Shown: positions 25,551 through 34,484 of the stretch, piece by piece
Layout of the letters: each line of letters starts with the position of its first letter
Numbering within the stretch: position 1 is the first letter of the stretch
NCBI RefSeq assembly: GCF_019104725.1
Contig: NZ_JAHRXF010000001.1
Span: 124,001 to 188,000 of the forward strand
From: Streptomyces corallincola
Lineage (GTDB): Bacteria; Actinomycetota; Actinomycetes; Streptomycetales; Streptomycetaceae
Direction: 5' to 3'
Length of the DNA stretch: 64,000 nt
Notes under the pieces: generated by a model
Database searches by the model: none
What the model was told of the DNA's origin: nothing
What the model saw: only the letters and a program-made list of their open reading frames with translations
Translations under genes and position numbers: made by a program

Positions 25551-25946
25551 ATGACGTTAGCTTCGCGCGCGTTCGCGCAACTGGCGAGCTGGCCGGACCT
25601 CAGACCGGCCACCCCGAGCTGCGGCACCGGCCAGGCCGTGTCCTGCGCCCACGGTGAGATCGCCCACTTCCACTCGGAGCGGGACGTCGATCTGCGCCTC
25701 ACCAACCGCGCGATCCGGCACTTCGCCAAGAACCTCAAGAGCTCCGGCGTCGTCCGTATCGTCCCGGGCTCGCAGTGGGTCACCCTCCGCCTCGACGCCG
25801 CCAGCGACGTGGACCTCCTGCTGACCTTGGTCAGCGTCGCGCTCCAGGCCCAGCAGAACTGGCCCGACCCCGTGGGCCGCACCCTCTACGGCTGCAATGA
25901 CCAGCGCGGGGCGGGTTTTGTGAGTGCTGATCTGAGTGGTTACTGA
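25551..25946 (+). CDS. Luciferase-domain (DUF5519) protein with a TTA codon
   Basis: 131 aa, ATG 25551 with CATGAT 6 nt upstream (leaderless). The segments MTLASRAFAQL, HGEIAHFHSERDVDLRLT, RIVPGSQWVTLRLD and DVDLLLTLVSVALQA match the small 'luciferase family'/DUF5519 proteins of Streptomyces. Despite the name there is no evidence of light production. Codon 3 is TTA (25557-25559), the rare leucine codon read by the bldA tRNA, so translation may be tied to development. Confidence 0.8.
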   Translation: MTLASRAFAQLASWPDLRPATPSCGTGQAVSCAHGEIAHFHSERDVDLRLTNRAIRHFAKNLKSSGVVRIVPGSQWVTLRLDAASDVDLLLTLVSVALQAQQNWPDPVGRTLYGCNDQRGAGFVSADLSGY

Positions 25947-25967
25947 TTCGGGGCTCTGTATCTGTCG

Positions 25968-26029
25968 CACCGGCCCCGGTTGGTGGGATGGGTGCCGTAC
26001 GCGGCGACCCCGGTTGGGGGGCCGGTGCG
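25968..26029. terminator. Long-loop hairpin between convergent genes
   Basis: GCACCGGCCCC (25968-25978) and GGGGCCGGTGC (26019-26029) form a perfect 11-bp stem with a 40-nt loop between the luciferase-domain gene and the convergent methyltransferase gene. Confidence 0.6.
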
Positions 26030-26044
26030 GGACGCGGCCACTGT

Positions 26045-27190
26045 CTAGGCCTGCTTCCTCGCCTTCAGCACCACGAACTTCGGGTCGCTGGCCACCAGTT
26101 CGCAGGACCCGAACAGCCGCTTCAGTTGCGTGTGATATCCGAGGTGCCGGTTGCCGATGACCCACAACTCACCGCCGGGGCGCAGGGCGCGCCGGGCGCC
26201 GGTGAACATGCGGCGAGCCGTCGCGTCGGTCGTGGCCTGGTGGGAGTGGAAGGGCGGGTTGTTCAGCACGAGGTCCGCGCTGCCCGCCGCGACGCCGGTC
26301 AGCGCGTCCCCGACGCGGAACTCGGCATGGCCCGGTACCCCGTTGGCCCGGTAGGTCGCCTCCGCCGAGGCCACCGCCTGGTACGACTCGTCCACGAACA
26401 GGACTTCGGCGGCGGGGTCGGCCAGCGCCACCGCCGTACCGACCACCCCGTTGCCGCAGCCGAGGTCCACCACGCGCCCCGCGCCCGGTGCGGGCAGATG
26501 CCGGAGGAAGAAGCGGGTGCCGATGTCCAGGCGGTCCGCGCAGAACACCCCCGCGTGGTTCACGACCGTCCGGCCGGAGACCGCGCCGATCCCGTCCGGG
26601 AGGGAGTAGCGGTACGGCCACGGGTTCGCCGGCCGCCGCAGTGCCGGGTCCGGCGTGCAGAAGATCAGCCGCGCCTTCTGCTCGGCCAGCGATGTCCTGG
26701 TCGGCCCCAGAATCCGCTCGAACAGCCGCAGCGTGGAGGTGTGGATCTCCTTCACCATGCCGGTGCCGACGACAACGGTGCCCGCGTGGACGGCCGGTGC
26801 CAGCCGCAGCAACTGGTCCTCCAGCAGCGCCAGACTCTTGGGCACCCGCACCAGCAGTACGTCCACCCGCTCGGGCGGCTCGTCCTGTGTGGTCAGCAGC
26901 CGTACGACACCGGGGGCCACCCCGGCGCGCTCCAGGTTGGCACGCGTCGCCTCCTGGCTGAGGAAGGAATCGGTGATCTGCGTCGGCCCGAACTGCTCCA
27001 GCGCCGTCGCCAACGCGCCCCAGCGGTCGCCCAGCACGACGACCTCGCCGGTCAGCGGGATCTCCTGCCCGGCCAGATACCGCAGCAGATAGACGTCCGA
27101 AGCGTCCCATGCGCGCAACTGGTCGCGCGGGTCCTCGGGGAAACGGGACAGCTCGCGCTCGCCCCACGGAGTCGTCATACGGTCGTTCAT
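26045..27190 (-). CDS. RlmG/RsmC-type rRNA guanine-N2 methyltransferase
   Basis: 381 aa, ATG at 27190 with a TAGCCT -10 box 8 nt upstream (leaderless). The N-terminal half is the degenerate MTS_N domain; the C-terminal half has the SAM motif VVDLGCGNGVVG and the catalytic NPPFHSHQATTD, the signature of enzymes that methylate exocyclic guanine amines in 23S (RlmG, G1835) or 16S (RsmC) rRNA. The size fits RlmG better. Which guanine is modified is not determined. Confidence 0.85.
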   Translation of the reverse strand: MNDRMTTPWGERELSRFPEDPRDQLRAWDASDVYLLRYLAGQEIPLTGEVVVLGDRWGALATALEQFGPTQITDSFLSQEATRANLERAGVAPGVVRLLTTQDEPPERVDVLLVRVPKSLALLEDQLLRLAPAVHAGTVVVGTGMVKEIHTSTLRLFERILGPTRTSLAEQKARLIFCTPDPALRRPANPWPYRYSLPDGIGAVSGRTVVNHAGVFCADRLDIGTRFFLRHLPAPGAGRVVDLGCGNGVVGTAVALADPAAEVLFVDESYQAVASAEATYRANGVPGHAEFRVGDALTGVAAGSADLVLNNPPFHSHQATTDATARRMFTGARRALRPGGELWVIGNRHLGYHTQLKRLFGSCELVASDPKFVVLKARKQA

Positions 27191-27531
27191 CGCGCCCCAG
27201 GCTAGCGGAGCCCCAGCTCAGACCCGGTCCATCGTTCGGGCGAACCCGGTGGCCGAGCGGTCGGCGGGAATGCGATCCCGCCGGGGCGATCCCGAGCAGG
27301 CCCAGGTTGTCTCTTTCGGATCATCTGATCGTTGGGTGATGCGTCTGGCCGGGGAGCGGACGTGGCCCGGTCATTTGCTACGACACGACCGCTACCGCTG
27401 CCCTACCGACCGGTGAGGGGCCGGGAGAGTGTGGTGGCGCCACATGTGTGCTCGCACCACAAACCTCCCTCGCATCCAGTGGTCCGGAATCCGTCCGACA
27501 CCCACCGGCCGACCGGGGCACTATGGACGAC
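27191..27531. promoter_or_regulatory. 341-bp divergent region upstream of the AlkB-like gene
   Basis: A -10 box CACTAT (27519-27524) sits 7 nt before the ATG at 27532. At 27434-27443 the palindrome GTGGCGCCAC overlaps a CACATGTG octamer (27441-27448). The rest shows no gene; a tRNA-like fragment near 27250-27270 does not fold. Confidence 0.5.
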
Positions 27532-28275
27532 ATGGACGGGGAACTCTTCGAACGGCAACCGGCCGAGATCGCGCCGGGTGCCGTACACGTCCCGTACTGG
27601 CTCGGCCCCGAGCGGCAGCGTGCCCTGCTCGACGCGTGCCGTGACTGGGCGCGGCCCCCGGCCGGGCTGCGTACCGTGCGCACACCGAGCGGGGGCACCA
27701 TGAGCGCCCGCCAGGTCTGTCTCGGCCTGCACTGGGGAGTCGTACCGAGGTGCCCGACCTGCGGGCGGGGTGTCCGGCACAACCCCGACTGCCCCGGCCC
27801 GCACCACTACCCGTACGCCTACACGCCCACCGCCGTGGACGGCGACGGCAGCCCGGTGAAGCCCTTCCCCGCGTGGCTGGAGCGGCTCGCCCGGGACGCG
27901 GTGGCCGACGCGCTCGGAAGGGACGCCGTCCCCGTGGAGCCGTACGACATAGCACTGGTCAACTTCTATGGTGCCGACGCACATATGGGCATGCACCGTG
28001 ACGCCGATGAGCGGTCGGATGCCCCCGTGGTGTCGCTGAGCCTCGGTGACACCTGTGTCTTCCGCTTCGGCAACACCGAGACCCGTACCAAGCCGTACAC
28101 CGACGTGGAACTGCGCAGCGGCGACCTGTTCGTCTTCGGCGGCCCCGCGCGGCTCGCCCACCACGGCGTCCCCCGTGTCCGCCCCGGCACGGCACCACCC
28201 CAACTGGGCCTGACCGGGCGGCTGAACATCACCCTGCGGGTGAGCGGCCTCCCCGCGATCCGCACCGGGACCTGA
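27532..28275 (+). CDS. AlkB-like 2-oxoglutarate/Fe(II) dioxygenase with CxxC insertion
   Basis: 247 aa, ATG 27532 preferred over 27523 because CACTAT is 7 nt upstream (leaderless). The Fe(II) ligands are His155 and Asp157 (MHRDADE) and His210 or His211 (LAHHGV); RLNITLR (Arg230, Arg236) binds 2-oxoglutarate. These enzymes oxidatively demethylate N1-methyladenine and N3-methylcytosine in DNA or RNA. Unusually, residues 74-92 carry CPTC, a third Cys87 and His91/His92, a possible zinc site ahead of the core. It is not next to ada or alkA. Confidence 0.85.
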   Translation: MDGELFERQPAEIAPGAVHVPYWLGPERQRALLDACRDWARPPAGLRTVRTPSGGTMSARQVCLGLHWGVVPRCPTCGRGVRHNPDCPGPHHYPYAYTPTAVDGDGSPVKPFPAWLERLARDAVADALGRDAVPVEPYDIALVNFYGADAHMGMHRDADERSDAPVVSLSLGDTCVFRFGNTETRTKPYTDVELRSGDLFVFGGPARLAHHGVPRVRPGTAPPQLGLTGRLNITLRVSGLPAIRTGT

Positions 28276-28404
28276 GCGGGCAGCGCATCGCGCGGCCGCT
28301 GCGGGCCCCGGCGCACCGCCGGTGACGCGGTCCCTCGGGCGGTCCGCGCGGCCTCCGCCGCCGTACGACTCACCTCTCAACCGGATCATGGGAGACTCGC
28401 CGTC

Positions 28405-29652
28405 ATGAGCGGCATGGCTGACCCCCGGAAGGCGGGGGAAGGGAGCAACGCGAGGGCGCGGCTCGACCGGGGGCGCGGAGCCCTGGGACCCGCCCTGGAA
28501 CTGGTGCACACCGGACGGGCGCCCACTCGGGCCGTGCTCACCGCGGAACTCGGGGTCACCCGCGCGACGGCCGGAGCGGTCGCCGCCGAACTGGAGGCGC
28601 TCGGCCTCATCAGGGTGGATGCCAGCCCCGGTGCGGGAGCCGGTTCGCAGGGGCGTCCCTCGCACCGTCTCGAAGTGGCCGAGGACGGCCCCGTGGCGCT
28701 CGCCGCTCAGGTGCACGCCGACGGTTTCCGGGCCGCGCTGGTCGGTCTCGGCGGCCGGATCGTGGCCACCGCGCCCGGCTGCGAGACCGTGGACGCCGAC
28801 CCGGCGAAGGTGCTCGGCTCCGTGGTGGAGGCCGGTGCCGAACTGCTGCGGACCACCGGCCGCCGCTGTGTCGGGGCAGGGCTCGCCGTACCGTCCGCCG
28901 TGGCCGAGCCCGAAGGACTCGCCCTCAACCCTCTCCACCTCGCCTGGCCCATCGGCGCGCCCGTCCGCCGCATCTTCGCGGAGTGTGTGCGGGCCGCCGG
29001 TATCTCCGGGCCGGCCCTCGCCGCGAACGACGTCAACCTGGCGGCGCTCGCCGAGCACCGGCACGGCGCCGGGCGCGGCGCGCGTGACCTGCTGTGCGTG
29101 GCCACCGGGCACCGGGGTGTGGGCGGTGCCCTCGTCCTCGACGGCCGCCTGCACACGGGGAGTTCGGGACTCGCCCTGGAGGTCGGCCACCTCACCGTCA
29201 ACCCGGAGGGTCGCCCCTGCCACTGCGGCAGCCGGGGCTGTCTGGACGTCGAGGCCGATCCGCTCGCGCTGCTCATCGAGGCCGGGCGCGACCCCGGCCC
29301 CGAGGTGTCCCTGCTCCAGCAGGCGGACGACCTCCTGCGCACCCAGTACACCGATCCGGCCGTCCGCCGTGCCGCCGAGACCCTGATCGACCGCCTGGGC
29401 CTGGGCCTGGCCGGACTGGTCAACATCCTCAACCCGGACCGCATCATCCTCGGCGGCCTCCACCGCACCCTCCTGGCCACCGACCCCGAGCGCCTGCACG
29501 CGGTCGTCGCGGACCGCAGCCTCTGGGGCCAGAGCGGCGGCGTCCCCGTGCTCCCCTGCGGCCTCGACCACAACAGCCTCGTCGGCGCGGCCGAGTTGGC
29601 CTGGCAGCCCGTACTGGACGACCCGCTGAGCACCCTGACCACCGACACCTGA
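28405..29652 (+). CDS. ROK family transcriptional regulator
   Basis: 415 aa, ATG 28405. An N-terminal winged HTH (LELVHTGRAPTRAVLTAELGVTRATAGAVAAELEALGLI, residues about 31-70) precedes a ROK domain with VATGHRGVGGALVLDGRLHTG and the zinc-binding HLTVNPEGRPCHCGSRGCLD. The kinase phosphate loop is degenerate, so it is an NagC/XylR-type repressor rather than an enzyme. It stands alone; its sugar ligand and targets are unknown. Confidence 0.9.
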   Translation: MSGMADPRKAGEGSNARARLDRGRGALGPALELVHTGRAPTRAVLTAELGVTRATAGAVAAELEALGLIRVDASPGAGAGSQGRPSHRLEVAEDGPVALAAQVHADGFRAALVGLGGRIVATAPGCETVDADPAKVLGSVVEAGAELLRTTGRRCVGAGLAVPSAVAEPEGLALNPLHLAWPIGAPVRRIFAECVRAAGISGPALAANDVNLAALAEHRHGAGRGARDLLCVATGHRGVGGALVLDGRLHTGSSGLALEVGHLTVNPEGRPCHCGSRGCLDVEADPLALLIEAGRDPGPEVSLLQQADDLLRTQYTDPAVRRAAETLIDRLGLGLAGLVNILNPDRIILGGLHRTLLATDPERLHAVVADRSLWGQSGGVPVLPCGLDHNSLVGAAELAWQPVLDDPLSTLTTDT

Positions 29653-29934
29653 GCCCGCCGACACCGGGGGCTCTCTTCCGGATCTTGACGGGGACAGCGG
29701 GGCCCCGACACGCGCACCCCAGAGGGGGCACCTCGGCCGCGTTGCCATCGGTTGTCGCATCCCCGACTCGGCTGCGTTCGCGCGGGGCCCTCAGCGCGTG
29801 GGCGCCCCCTCCCGCGTACTCCCCACGACGTACCCGCACAGCAGCCACCGGCACGACGACCCGGCCCCCTCCGGCGGAGCACTCTCGACGCAGACACCGA
29901 GATGTCGCCGACAGGGCAAGGGAGAGGAGCCGGG

Positions 29935-30228
29935 ATGGGGACGTTGGCCGAATGGCATGGGGGACCGGGGCCGTGGGTGATGGTCGTTCCCATCATCTGG
30001 GCGGTCGTGGTGATCGGGGTGGTCACGTTTCTGCGGCGTACGGCGCCGTGGCGGGGGCGGGGAGGGCGGTGGCGGGGAATGACCGGCGGGCGTCCGGCGG
30101 GGGACTCGCCGCTCTCCGTCCTCGGGCGGCGGTTCGCCTCCGGGGAGATCGACGAGGAGGAGTACTGGCGCCGCCTGTCCGTACTGGAGGAGCACTTCGG
30201 GGCCGTCCGTAAGGCAGGGTCCGCCTGA
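29935..30228 (+). CDS. SHOCT domain membrane protein
   Basis: 97 aa, ATG 29935 after GGAGAGGAG; the longer frame to 29752 lacks a ribosome-binding site. One TM helix (WVMVVPIIWAVVVIGVVTFL, residues about 14-33) is followed by a basic linker and a C-terminal SHOCT helix (SPLSVLGRRFASGEIDEEEYWRRLSVLEEHF). SHOCT domains are short oligomerisation elements at the ends of envelope proteins; specific role unknown. It ends at a 14-bp hairpin. Confidence 0.8.
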   Translation: MGTLAEWHGGPGPWVMVVPIIWAVVVIGVVTFLRRTAPWRGRGGRWRGMTGGRPAGDSPLSVLGRRFASGEIDEEEYWRRLSVLEEHFGAVRKAGSA

Positions 30229-30281
30229 ATCCGCACCCGCCTCGGCCCCCGGCCACCCCTCTTGGCGCCTTCTTCACCAGA

Positions 30282-30333
30282 GTGCCCGGTGCCGCCTCGC
30301 CCGGAAACTGGAAAGCGGTGCGGCACCGGGCAC
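30282..30333. terminator. Hairpin between SHOCT and anti-sigma-like genes
   Basis: GTGCCCGGTGCCGC (30282-30295) pairs perfectly with 30320-30333 across 24 nt, between the two convergent genes. Confidence 0.75.
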
Positions 30334-30345
30334 TGGCTCTCCGGG

Positions 30346-31020
30346 TCAGCCGGAGGCCGCCGAGACGCCGGCCGAGACCGGGGTGTGCGACACCACGGCC
30401 GCCGGAGCCACACCGCCGGGCGTCGGGCCGACCGTGACGGCCGCCGGTGCGACGGTGACCGGGGTCGGCTTCGGCGGGACGGTCGTGACCACGGGCTGCA
30501 CTTCGGTGCGCCGGGGCGTCACGGACCGCTCCGTCGCCCGCCGCGAGGTACGGGAGGCGGGCTGCCGGTTCGTCACCGGCGTCGCGGGCAGCGTGAACCA
30601 GACGATCTTGCCGTCGTCGCCGTCCGGCCTGGCGCCCCAGCTCTCGCTGACGGCGGCGACCATCGCCAGGCCCCGTCCGCAGGTGGACAGCGGGGCCGCG
30701 TCGTCGTCCGCCGCCGCGTGCGGCTCGGGGACGGCGTCGGCCGCACCCTCGACCAGCACGGGAAGGCGCGGGTCGTGGTCGCGGACCGACACCGTGAGCC
30801 GGTCGGCCAGCAGCCTGAGTTCGACCGTGCACGACTTGTCGGGCCGGGCGTGCCGGTGGACGTTGCTGAGCAGCTCGGTCACGCCGAGTACCGCGTGGTC
30901 CGTCAAGGCGTCCAAGTGCCAGTAGCGCAACTGCGCAGATACGATTCTGCGGACCTGGCCGATCCGCGACGGCAGGGCCTGGAGCTCCACCGTGCAGTGC
31001 CTGCTCGGGTGACTGATCAC
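30346..31020 (-). CDS. ATP-binding protein (RsbW/anti-sigma-type HATPase)
   Basis: 224 aa, GTG at 31020 with GGGAG upstream; the in-frame extension to 31203 is rejected because homologues start at the ISHPSRHCTVEL position. The HATPase_c_2 domain shows the N box TELLSNVHRHA (Asn53) and the G box STCGRGLAMV. Such proteins are serine kinases that hold sigma factors or anti-anti-sigma partners; Streptomyces has dozens. The last 60 residues are Thr/Val/Pro-rich and unstructured. No partner gene is adjacent. Confidence 0.85.
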   Translation of the reverse strand: MISHPSRHCTVELQALPSRIGQVRRIVSAQLRYWHLDALTDHAVLGVTELLSNVHRHARPDKSCTVELRLLADRLTVSVRDHDPRLPVLVEGAADAVPEPHAAADDDAAPLSTCGRGLAMVAAVSESWGARPDGDDGKIVWFTLPATPVTNRQPASRTSRRATERSVTPRRTEVQPVVTTVPPKPTPVTVAPAAVTVGPTPGGVAPAAVVSHTPVSAGVSAASG

Positions 31021-31422
31021 GGCTGCGACTCCCAGGTGTGAGGTCCGGAGGACCGGAGGAACACGGAGTACAACGGCATCAGCAGGGTGCGTGCGTCCGA
31101 ACGTCCGCCTGCTGTTGTGTCCGGCGGGCTGGTTCGCAGCGTTATCGCCGGTAAACCCAGAGTGACGTGAGACCAGAGTGACGTAGGACACGTGCCGACG
31201 CAACTCGCCCGGACGCGGAGTGACCGAAACCGGTAGCCCCGGCCGGAGTCTCGTGGGCCGGGGGAGACCTCCGAGGGGTCCGTGTCGCGCGCGGGCCGGA
31301 CGGCGGCGGCAGCCGGGACGACCTGCGTGGAAGGGAAGTTGGCCCGTCTCGCGGAGGAAGCGGCTCGGTCGCCCCGTGCTCGTACGCCCGGAAATCGACG
31401 GGTGCGCGTTCCCGCGCGCCCC
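31021..31422. other. 402-bp intergenic region, no gene seen
   Basis: This lies between two minus-strand genes. Open frames here are Arg-rich shadows. ACCAGAGTGACGTA-like direct repeats near 31160-31185 (GTGACGTGAG, GTGACGTAGG) are the only visible pattern. Confidence 0.45.
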
Positions 31423-31746
31423 TCACGCACCGCGTCCGGCCGCCCGCCGTACCGCCTCGATGAAGCGCCGCGCCGACGGCGGGCCGGGCTTGCCGGGAGG
31501 CGGGTCCTGGTCACCGAGCGTGAGGGAGTAGCGGCGGCCGTTGAGGTCGGCCAGGGCCTTGCCGTCCGCCGCGAACCACGGCTTCCCCGTGCGCACCGCC
31601 TGCACCGGCGCGCTGTCGATCTCGCTGCCGAGGCTGTTCAGCAGTTCCAGCCGCCCGCCCCTGATCCGGACCTGTCCGGCGCGGGTCAGCGACCGCAGCC
31701 GCTTGCCGATCCGCACGCCCCTGGCCGTGAACTCGGGCTCCGCCAT
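31423..31746 (-). CDS. Conserved hypothetical protein
   Basis: 107 aa, ATG at 31746. The GGAGG in front abuts the start codon, so an upstream non-ATG start is possible. The sequence RIGKRLRSLTRAGQVRIRGGRLELLNSLGSEIDSAPVQAVRTGKPWFAADGKALADLNGRRYSLTL looks like a small PH-like beta domain, ending in a basic C-terminus. No family name recognised. It is divergent from the Cds1-like gene. Confidence 0.6.
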   Translation of the reverse strand: MAEPEFTARGVRIGKRLRSLTRAGQVRIRGGRLELLNSLGSEIDSAPVQAVRTGKPWFAADGKALADLNGRRYSLTLGDQDPPPGKPGPPSARRFIEAVRRAAGRGA

Positions 31747-32126
31747 CCTCCGCCGCCCCCTTGCCTGTCGCTCACCGGCACCGGCCCGACGGGCTCCGAT
31801 GCGGGCCCCGGACGGCCGTGCCGACCGGGACACGCCGGACCCCCGGTGCTTTCCGGTGTCCTTTCCCGGAACGGGACGTTCGTCCCGCCGGGTGGCAGTC
31901 TGCCCGCGTGCCGCGCGGAACACCAGTGCACCCGGGGCCCGTGGCACGGCCTCCCGGAGCACTTGCGCCAATGCGCCCCCCGAATGCCTCGCACAGCCGT
32001 GCCCCAGGACGGCTTGGGGGCGCCCAAAGATGCGTTTATGCAGGTGAGGAGCAGTGTGAGCGGTGCCTATGATCGGGGTGCCGACCGCGTGAGACGTCAT
32101 CGGCGCCCAGCGTAAGGAGCCCCGCC
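31747..32126. promoter_or_regulatory. 380-bp divergent region upstream of the Cds1-like gene
   Basis: A candidate promoter for the rightward gene is TGAGGA (32045-32050), 17 bp, TATGAT (32068-32073). The AAGGAG at 32113-32118 is the ribosome-binding site. No gene is seen in the remainder. Confidence 0.5.
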
Positions 32127-33251
32127 GTGAGCACCACCCCACAGATCCGCACCGGCGCCACCCTCGACGTGGACCGCAGCGACCCGGAGTACCGCGCCTG
32201 GCTGAAGGAAGCGGTCCGCAAGGTCCAGGCCGACGCCAACCGCTCCGCCGACACCCACCTGCTGCGTTTCCCGCTCCCCGAGCGGTGGGGCATCGACCTG
32301 TACCTCAAGGACGAGTCCACCCACCCCACCGGGAGCCTCAAGCACCGCCTCGCCCGCTCGCTGTTCCTGTACGGCCTGTGCAATGGCTGGATCAGGCCCG
32401 GCCGCCCGGTGATCGAGGCGTCCAGCGGATCGACGGCCGTCTCCGAGGCCTACTTCGCCGCGCTCGTCGGTGTCCCGTTCATCGCGGTCATGCCCCGCAC
32501 GACGAGCGCCGAGAAGTGCCGCCTCATCGAGTTCCACGGCGGCCGGTGCCACTTCGTGGACGACTCCCGCACGATGTACGAGGAGTCGGCCCGTCTCGCG
32601 CTGGAGACCGGCGGGCACTACATGGACCAGTTCACCTACGCCGAGCGCGCCACCGACTGGCGGGGCAACAACAACATCGCGGAGTCCATCTTCCGCCAGC
32701 TCGAACGGGAGCGGTTCCCCGAGCCCGCCTGGATCGTCGCCACGGCCGGAACCGGCGGCACCTCCGCGACCCTCGCGCGGTACGTCCACTACATGCAGTA
32801 CGACACCCGCGTCTGCGTCGCGGACCCCGAGAACTCCTGTTTCTTCGAGGGCTGGACGACCGGTGACCCGGACCTCACCTGCGACTGCGGCTCACGCATC
32901 GAGGGCATCGGACGGCCCCGGATGGAACCGAGCTTCGTACCGGGCGCCATCGACCGCATGATGAAGGTCCCGGACGCGGCCACCGTGGCCGCCGTACGCG
33001 CCCTGGAGCGGGCCATCGGCCGCAAGGCGGGCGGCTCCACGGGGACCGGGCTGTGGAGCGCGCTGAAGATCGTCTCCGAGATGGTGGCCGAGGGCCGCAC
33101 CGGCAGCGTGGTCACACTGATCTGCGACCCCGGCGACCGCTACCTCGACAAGTACTACTCCGACAGCTGGCTGGAGGAACAGGGCCTCGACATCGCCCCG
33201 TACACAGCGGCCATCGACACCCTGCTGGCCACGGGCGTCTGGCCGGACTGA
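32127..33251 (+). CDS. PLP-dependent cysteine synthase family protein (Cds1-like L-cysteine desulfhydrase)
   Basis: 374 aa, GTG 32127 with AAGGAG. It is a fold-type II PLP enzyme: the lysine is Lys72 in [11 protein letters not shown], the phosphate-binding and substrate loop is [15 protein letters not shown], and a [14 protein letters not shown] glycine loop follows. The segment [49 protein letters not shown] is very close to what I recall of mycobacterial Cds1 (Rv3684), which releases H2S, pyruvate and ammonia from cysteine. A CDCG motif near residue 251 is noteworthy. It ends at a hairpin facing the DeoR gene. Confidence 0.82.
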   Translation: MSTTPQIRTGATLDVDRSDPEYRAWLKEAVRKVQADANRSADTHLLRFPLPERWGIDLYLKDESTHPTGSLKHRLARSLFLYGLCNGWIRPGRPVIEASSGSTAVSEAYFAALVGVPFIAVMPRTTSAEKCRLIEFHGGRCHFVDDSRTMYEESARLALETGGHYMDQFTYAERATDWRGNNNIAESIFRQLERERFPEPAWIVATAGTGGTSATLARYVHYMQYDTRVCVADPENSCFFEGWTTGDPDLTCDCGSRIEGIGRPRMEPSFVPGAIDRMMKVPDAATVAAVRALERAIGRKAGGSTGTGLWSALKIVSEMVAEGRTGSVVTLICDPGDRYLDKYYSDSWLEEQGLDIAPYTAAIDTLLATGVWPD

Positions 33252-33260
33252 CGCGTCGTC

Positions 33261-33282
33261 GGGCCGCTGTGCCGAGCGGCCC
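33261..33282. terminator. Hairpin between Cds1-like and DeoR genes
   Basis: GGGCCGCT (33261-33268) pairs with AGCGGCCC (33275-33282) across a 6-nt loop, between convergent genes. Confidence 0.75.
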
Positions 33283-33284
33283 GG

Positions 33285-34112
33285 TCAGACCGCCTCGTCG
33301 TCCTCGTCCTCGCCCGCCACCGTCAGCCGCAGCCGGTCGCGCACCTCCTCGCGCGCGTCGGCGGGCAGACCCGCGTCCGTGACCAGGGTGTCCACCTGAT
33401 CCAGTGAGGCGAACGAACTGAGGCCCACCGTGCCCCACTTGGTGTGGTCGGCCACCACCACGACCCGCCGCGCCGACTGCACCAGCCACCGGTTGGTCTC
33501 CGCCTCCGCCAGGTTCGGCGTGGACAGACCGGCCTCCAGCGATATGCCGTGCACCCCGAGGAACAGCAGGTCGAAGTGGAGCGCGGCGATCGCCCGGTCC
33601 GCGACCGGGCCCACCAGCGAGTCGGACGGCGTCCGCACCCCGCCGGTCAGCACCACCGTGGCCGCGCCCGGCCGCTGACCGGAGATCCGCTGAGCCGCGT
33701 GGAAGACGTCGGCCACCCGCACCGAGTTCGTCACCACCGTCAGATCCGGCACCTCCAGCAGATGCTGGGCCAGCGCGTACGTCGTCGTACCGCCCGACAG
33801 CGCTATCGCCGTACCCGGCGCGACCAGCCGGGCGGCGGCCCGCGCGATGTCCTCCTTGGCGGTCGGCTCCAGACCCGACTTGGCCTCGAAACCCGGCTCG
33901 TGCGTGCTCGCCTCGACCACTGGTACCGCGCCGCCGTGCACCTTCTCCAGCATGCCCTGGCGGGAGAGGGCGTCGAGATCGCGGCGCACGGTCATGTCCG
34001 ACACGCCGAGCCTGCGGGTCAGTTCGTTGACACGGACCCCGCCCCGGCGCCGTACCTCGTCCAGGATCAGGGCGCGGCGCTGCTCCGCGAGGAGGTTCTG
34101 ATTCTCGCTCAC
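33285..34112 (-). CDS. DeoR/GlpR family transcriptional regulator
   Basis: 275 aa, GTG at 34112. The N-terminal HTH reads RRALILDEVRRRGGVRVNELTRRLGVSDMTVRRDLDALSRQGMLEKVHGGAV, the DeoR signature, followed by a sugar-phosphate-binding DeoRC domain (IALSGGTTTYALAQHL, VVLTGGVRTPSDSLVGPVADRAI). An upstream in-frame start at 34196 is less likely. It should respond to a phosphorylated sugar. The last residues are acidic (EDEDDEAV). Confidence 0.9.
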   Translation of the reverse strand: MSENQNLLAEQRRALILDEVRRRGGVRVNELTRRLGVSDMTVRRDLDALSRQGMLEKVHGGAVPVVEASTHEPGFEAKSGLEPTAKEDIARAAARLVAPGTAIALSGGTTTYALAQHLLEVPDLTVVTNSVRVADVFHAAQRISGQRPGAATVVLTGGVRTPSDSLVGPVADRAIAALHFDLLFLGVHGISLEAGLSTPNLAEAETNRWLVQSARRVVVVADHTKWGTVGLSSFASLDQVDTLVTDAGLPADAREEVRDRLRLTVAGEDEDDEAV

Positions 34113-34484
34113 GTACGCTCCGGTCCTCTCGCCGCGTTCCGCCGACCGCCCGCCGTGGCCGCCCCGGGCCCGGACGACCCGGCCGCCCCGGCGCACGGCG
34201 CCCCCATCCTTTCACGGGCGCACGCCCACCGCGCCACCGCCGTGCACGTCAGCGGGGGTCCCGCACACCGGCCGTCCCCGCCGGTCGGCTCCCGGACGCG
34301 GGTGAACCGTACGCCGGTTCGCGCTGGGGCACGCCGGTGCGTACCCGGCGCGCTTCCGCGCCGCCGCGCCTCCGTGTCAGCCGGAACGGCACGATTCCGT
34401 TCCGTGATGTGTAGAGCGCGCCGGAAACGGCGATCCTGCGCGCACGGACACCTGACCTGCGGCGCGGAACGGGGGTGCGACGCG
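34113..34484. other. 372-bp divergent intergenic region
   Basis: This lies between the DeoR gene and the membrane hydrolase gene. No gene and no convincing palindrome is seen; promoters of both genes must lie here. Confidence 0.45.

Noticed and set aside
27245..27330. tRNA-like segment (GGTGGCCGAGCGGTCGG...)
   Set aside because: Resembles a Ser/Leu tRNA D-arm, but there is no TTCGA-containing T-arm and no paired acceptor stem.
33444..34484. Long upstream extension of the membrane hydrolase frame
   Set aside because: Lies opposite the DeoR gene and has shadow-like composition; the ATG at 34485 begins the recognisable protein.
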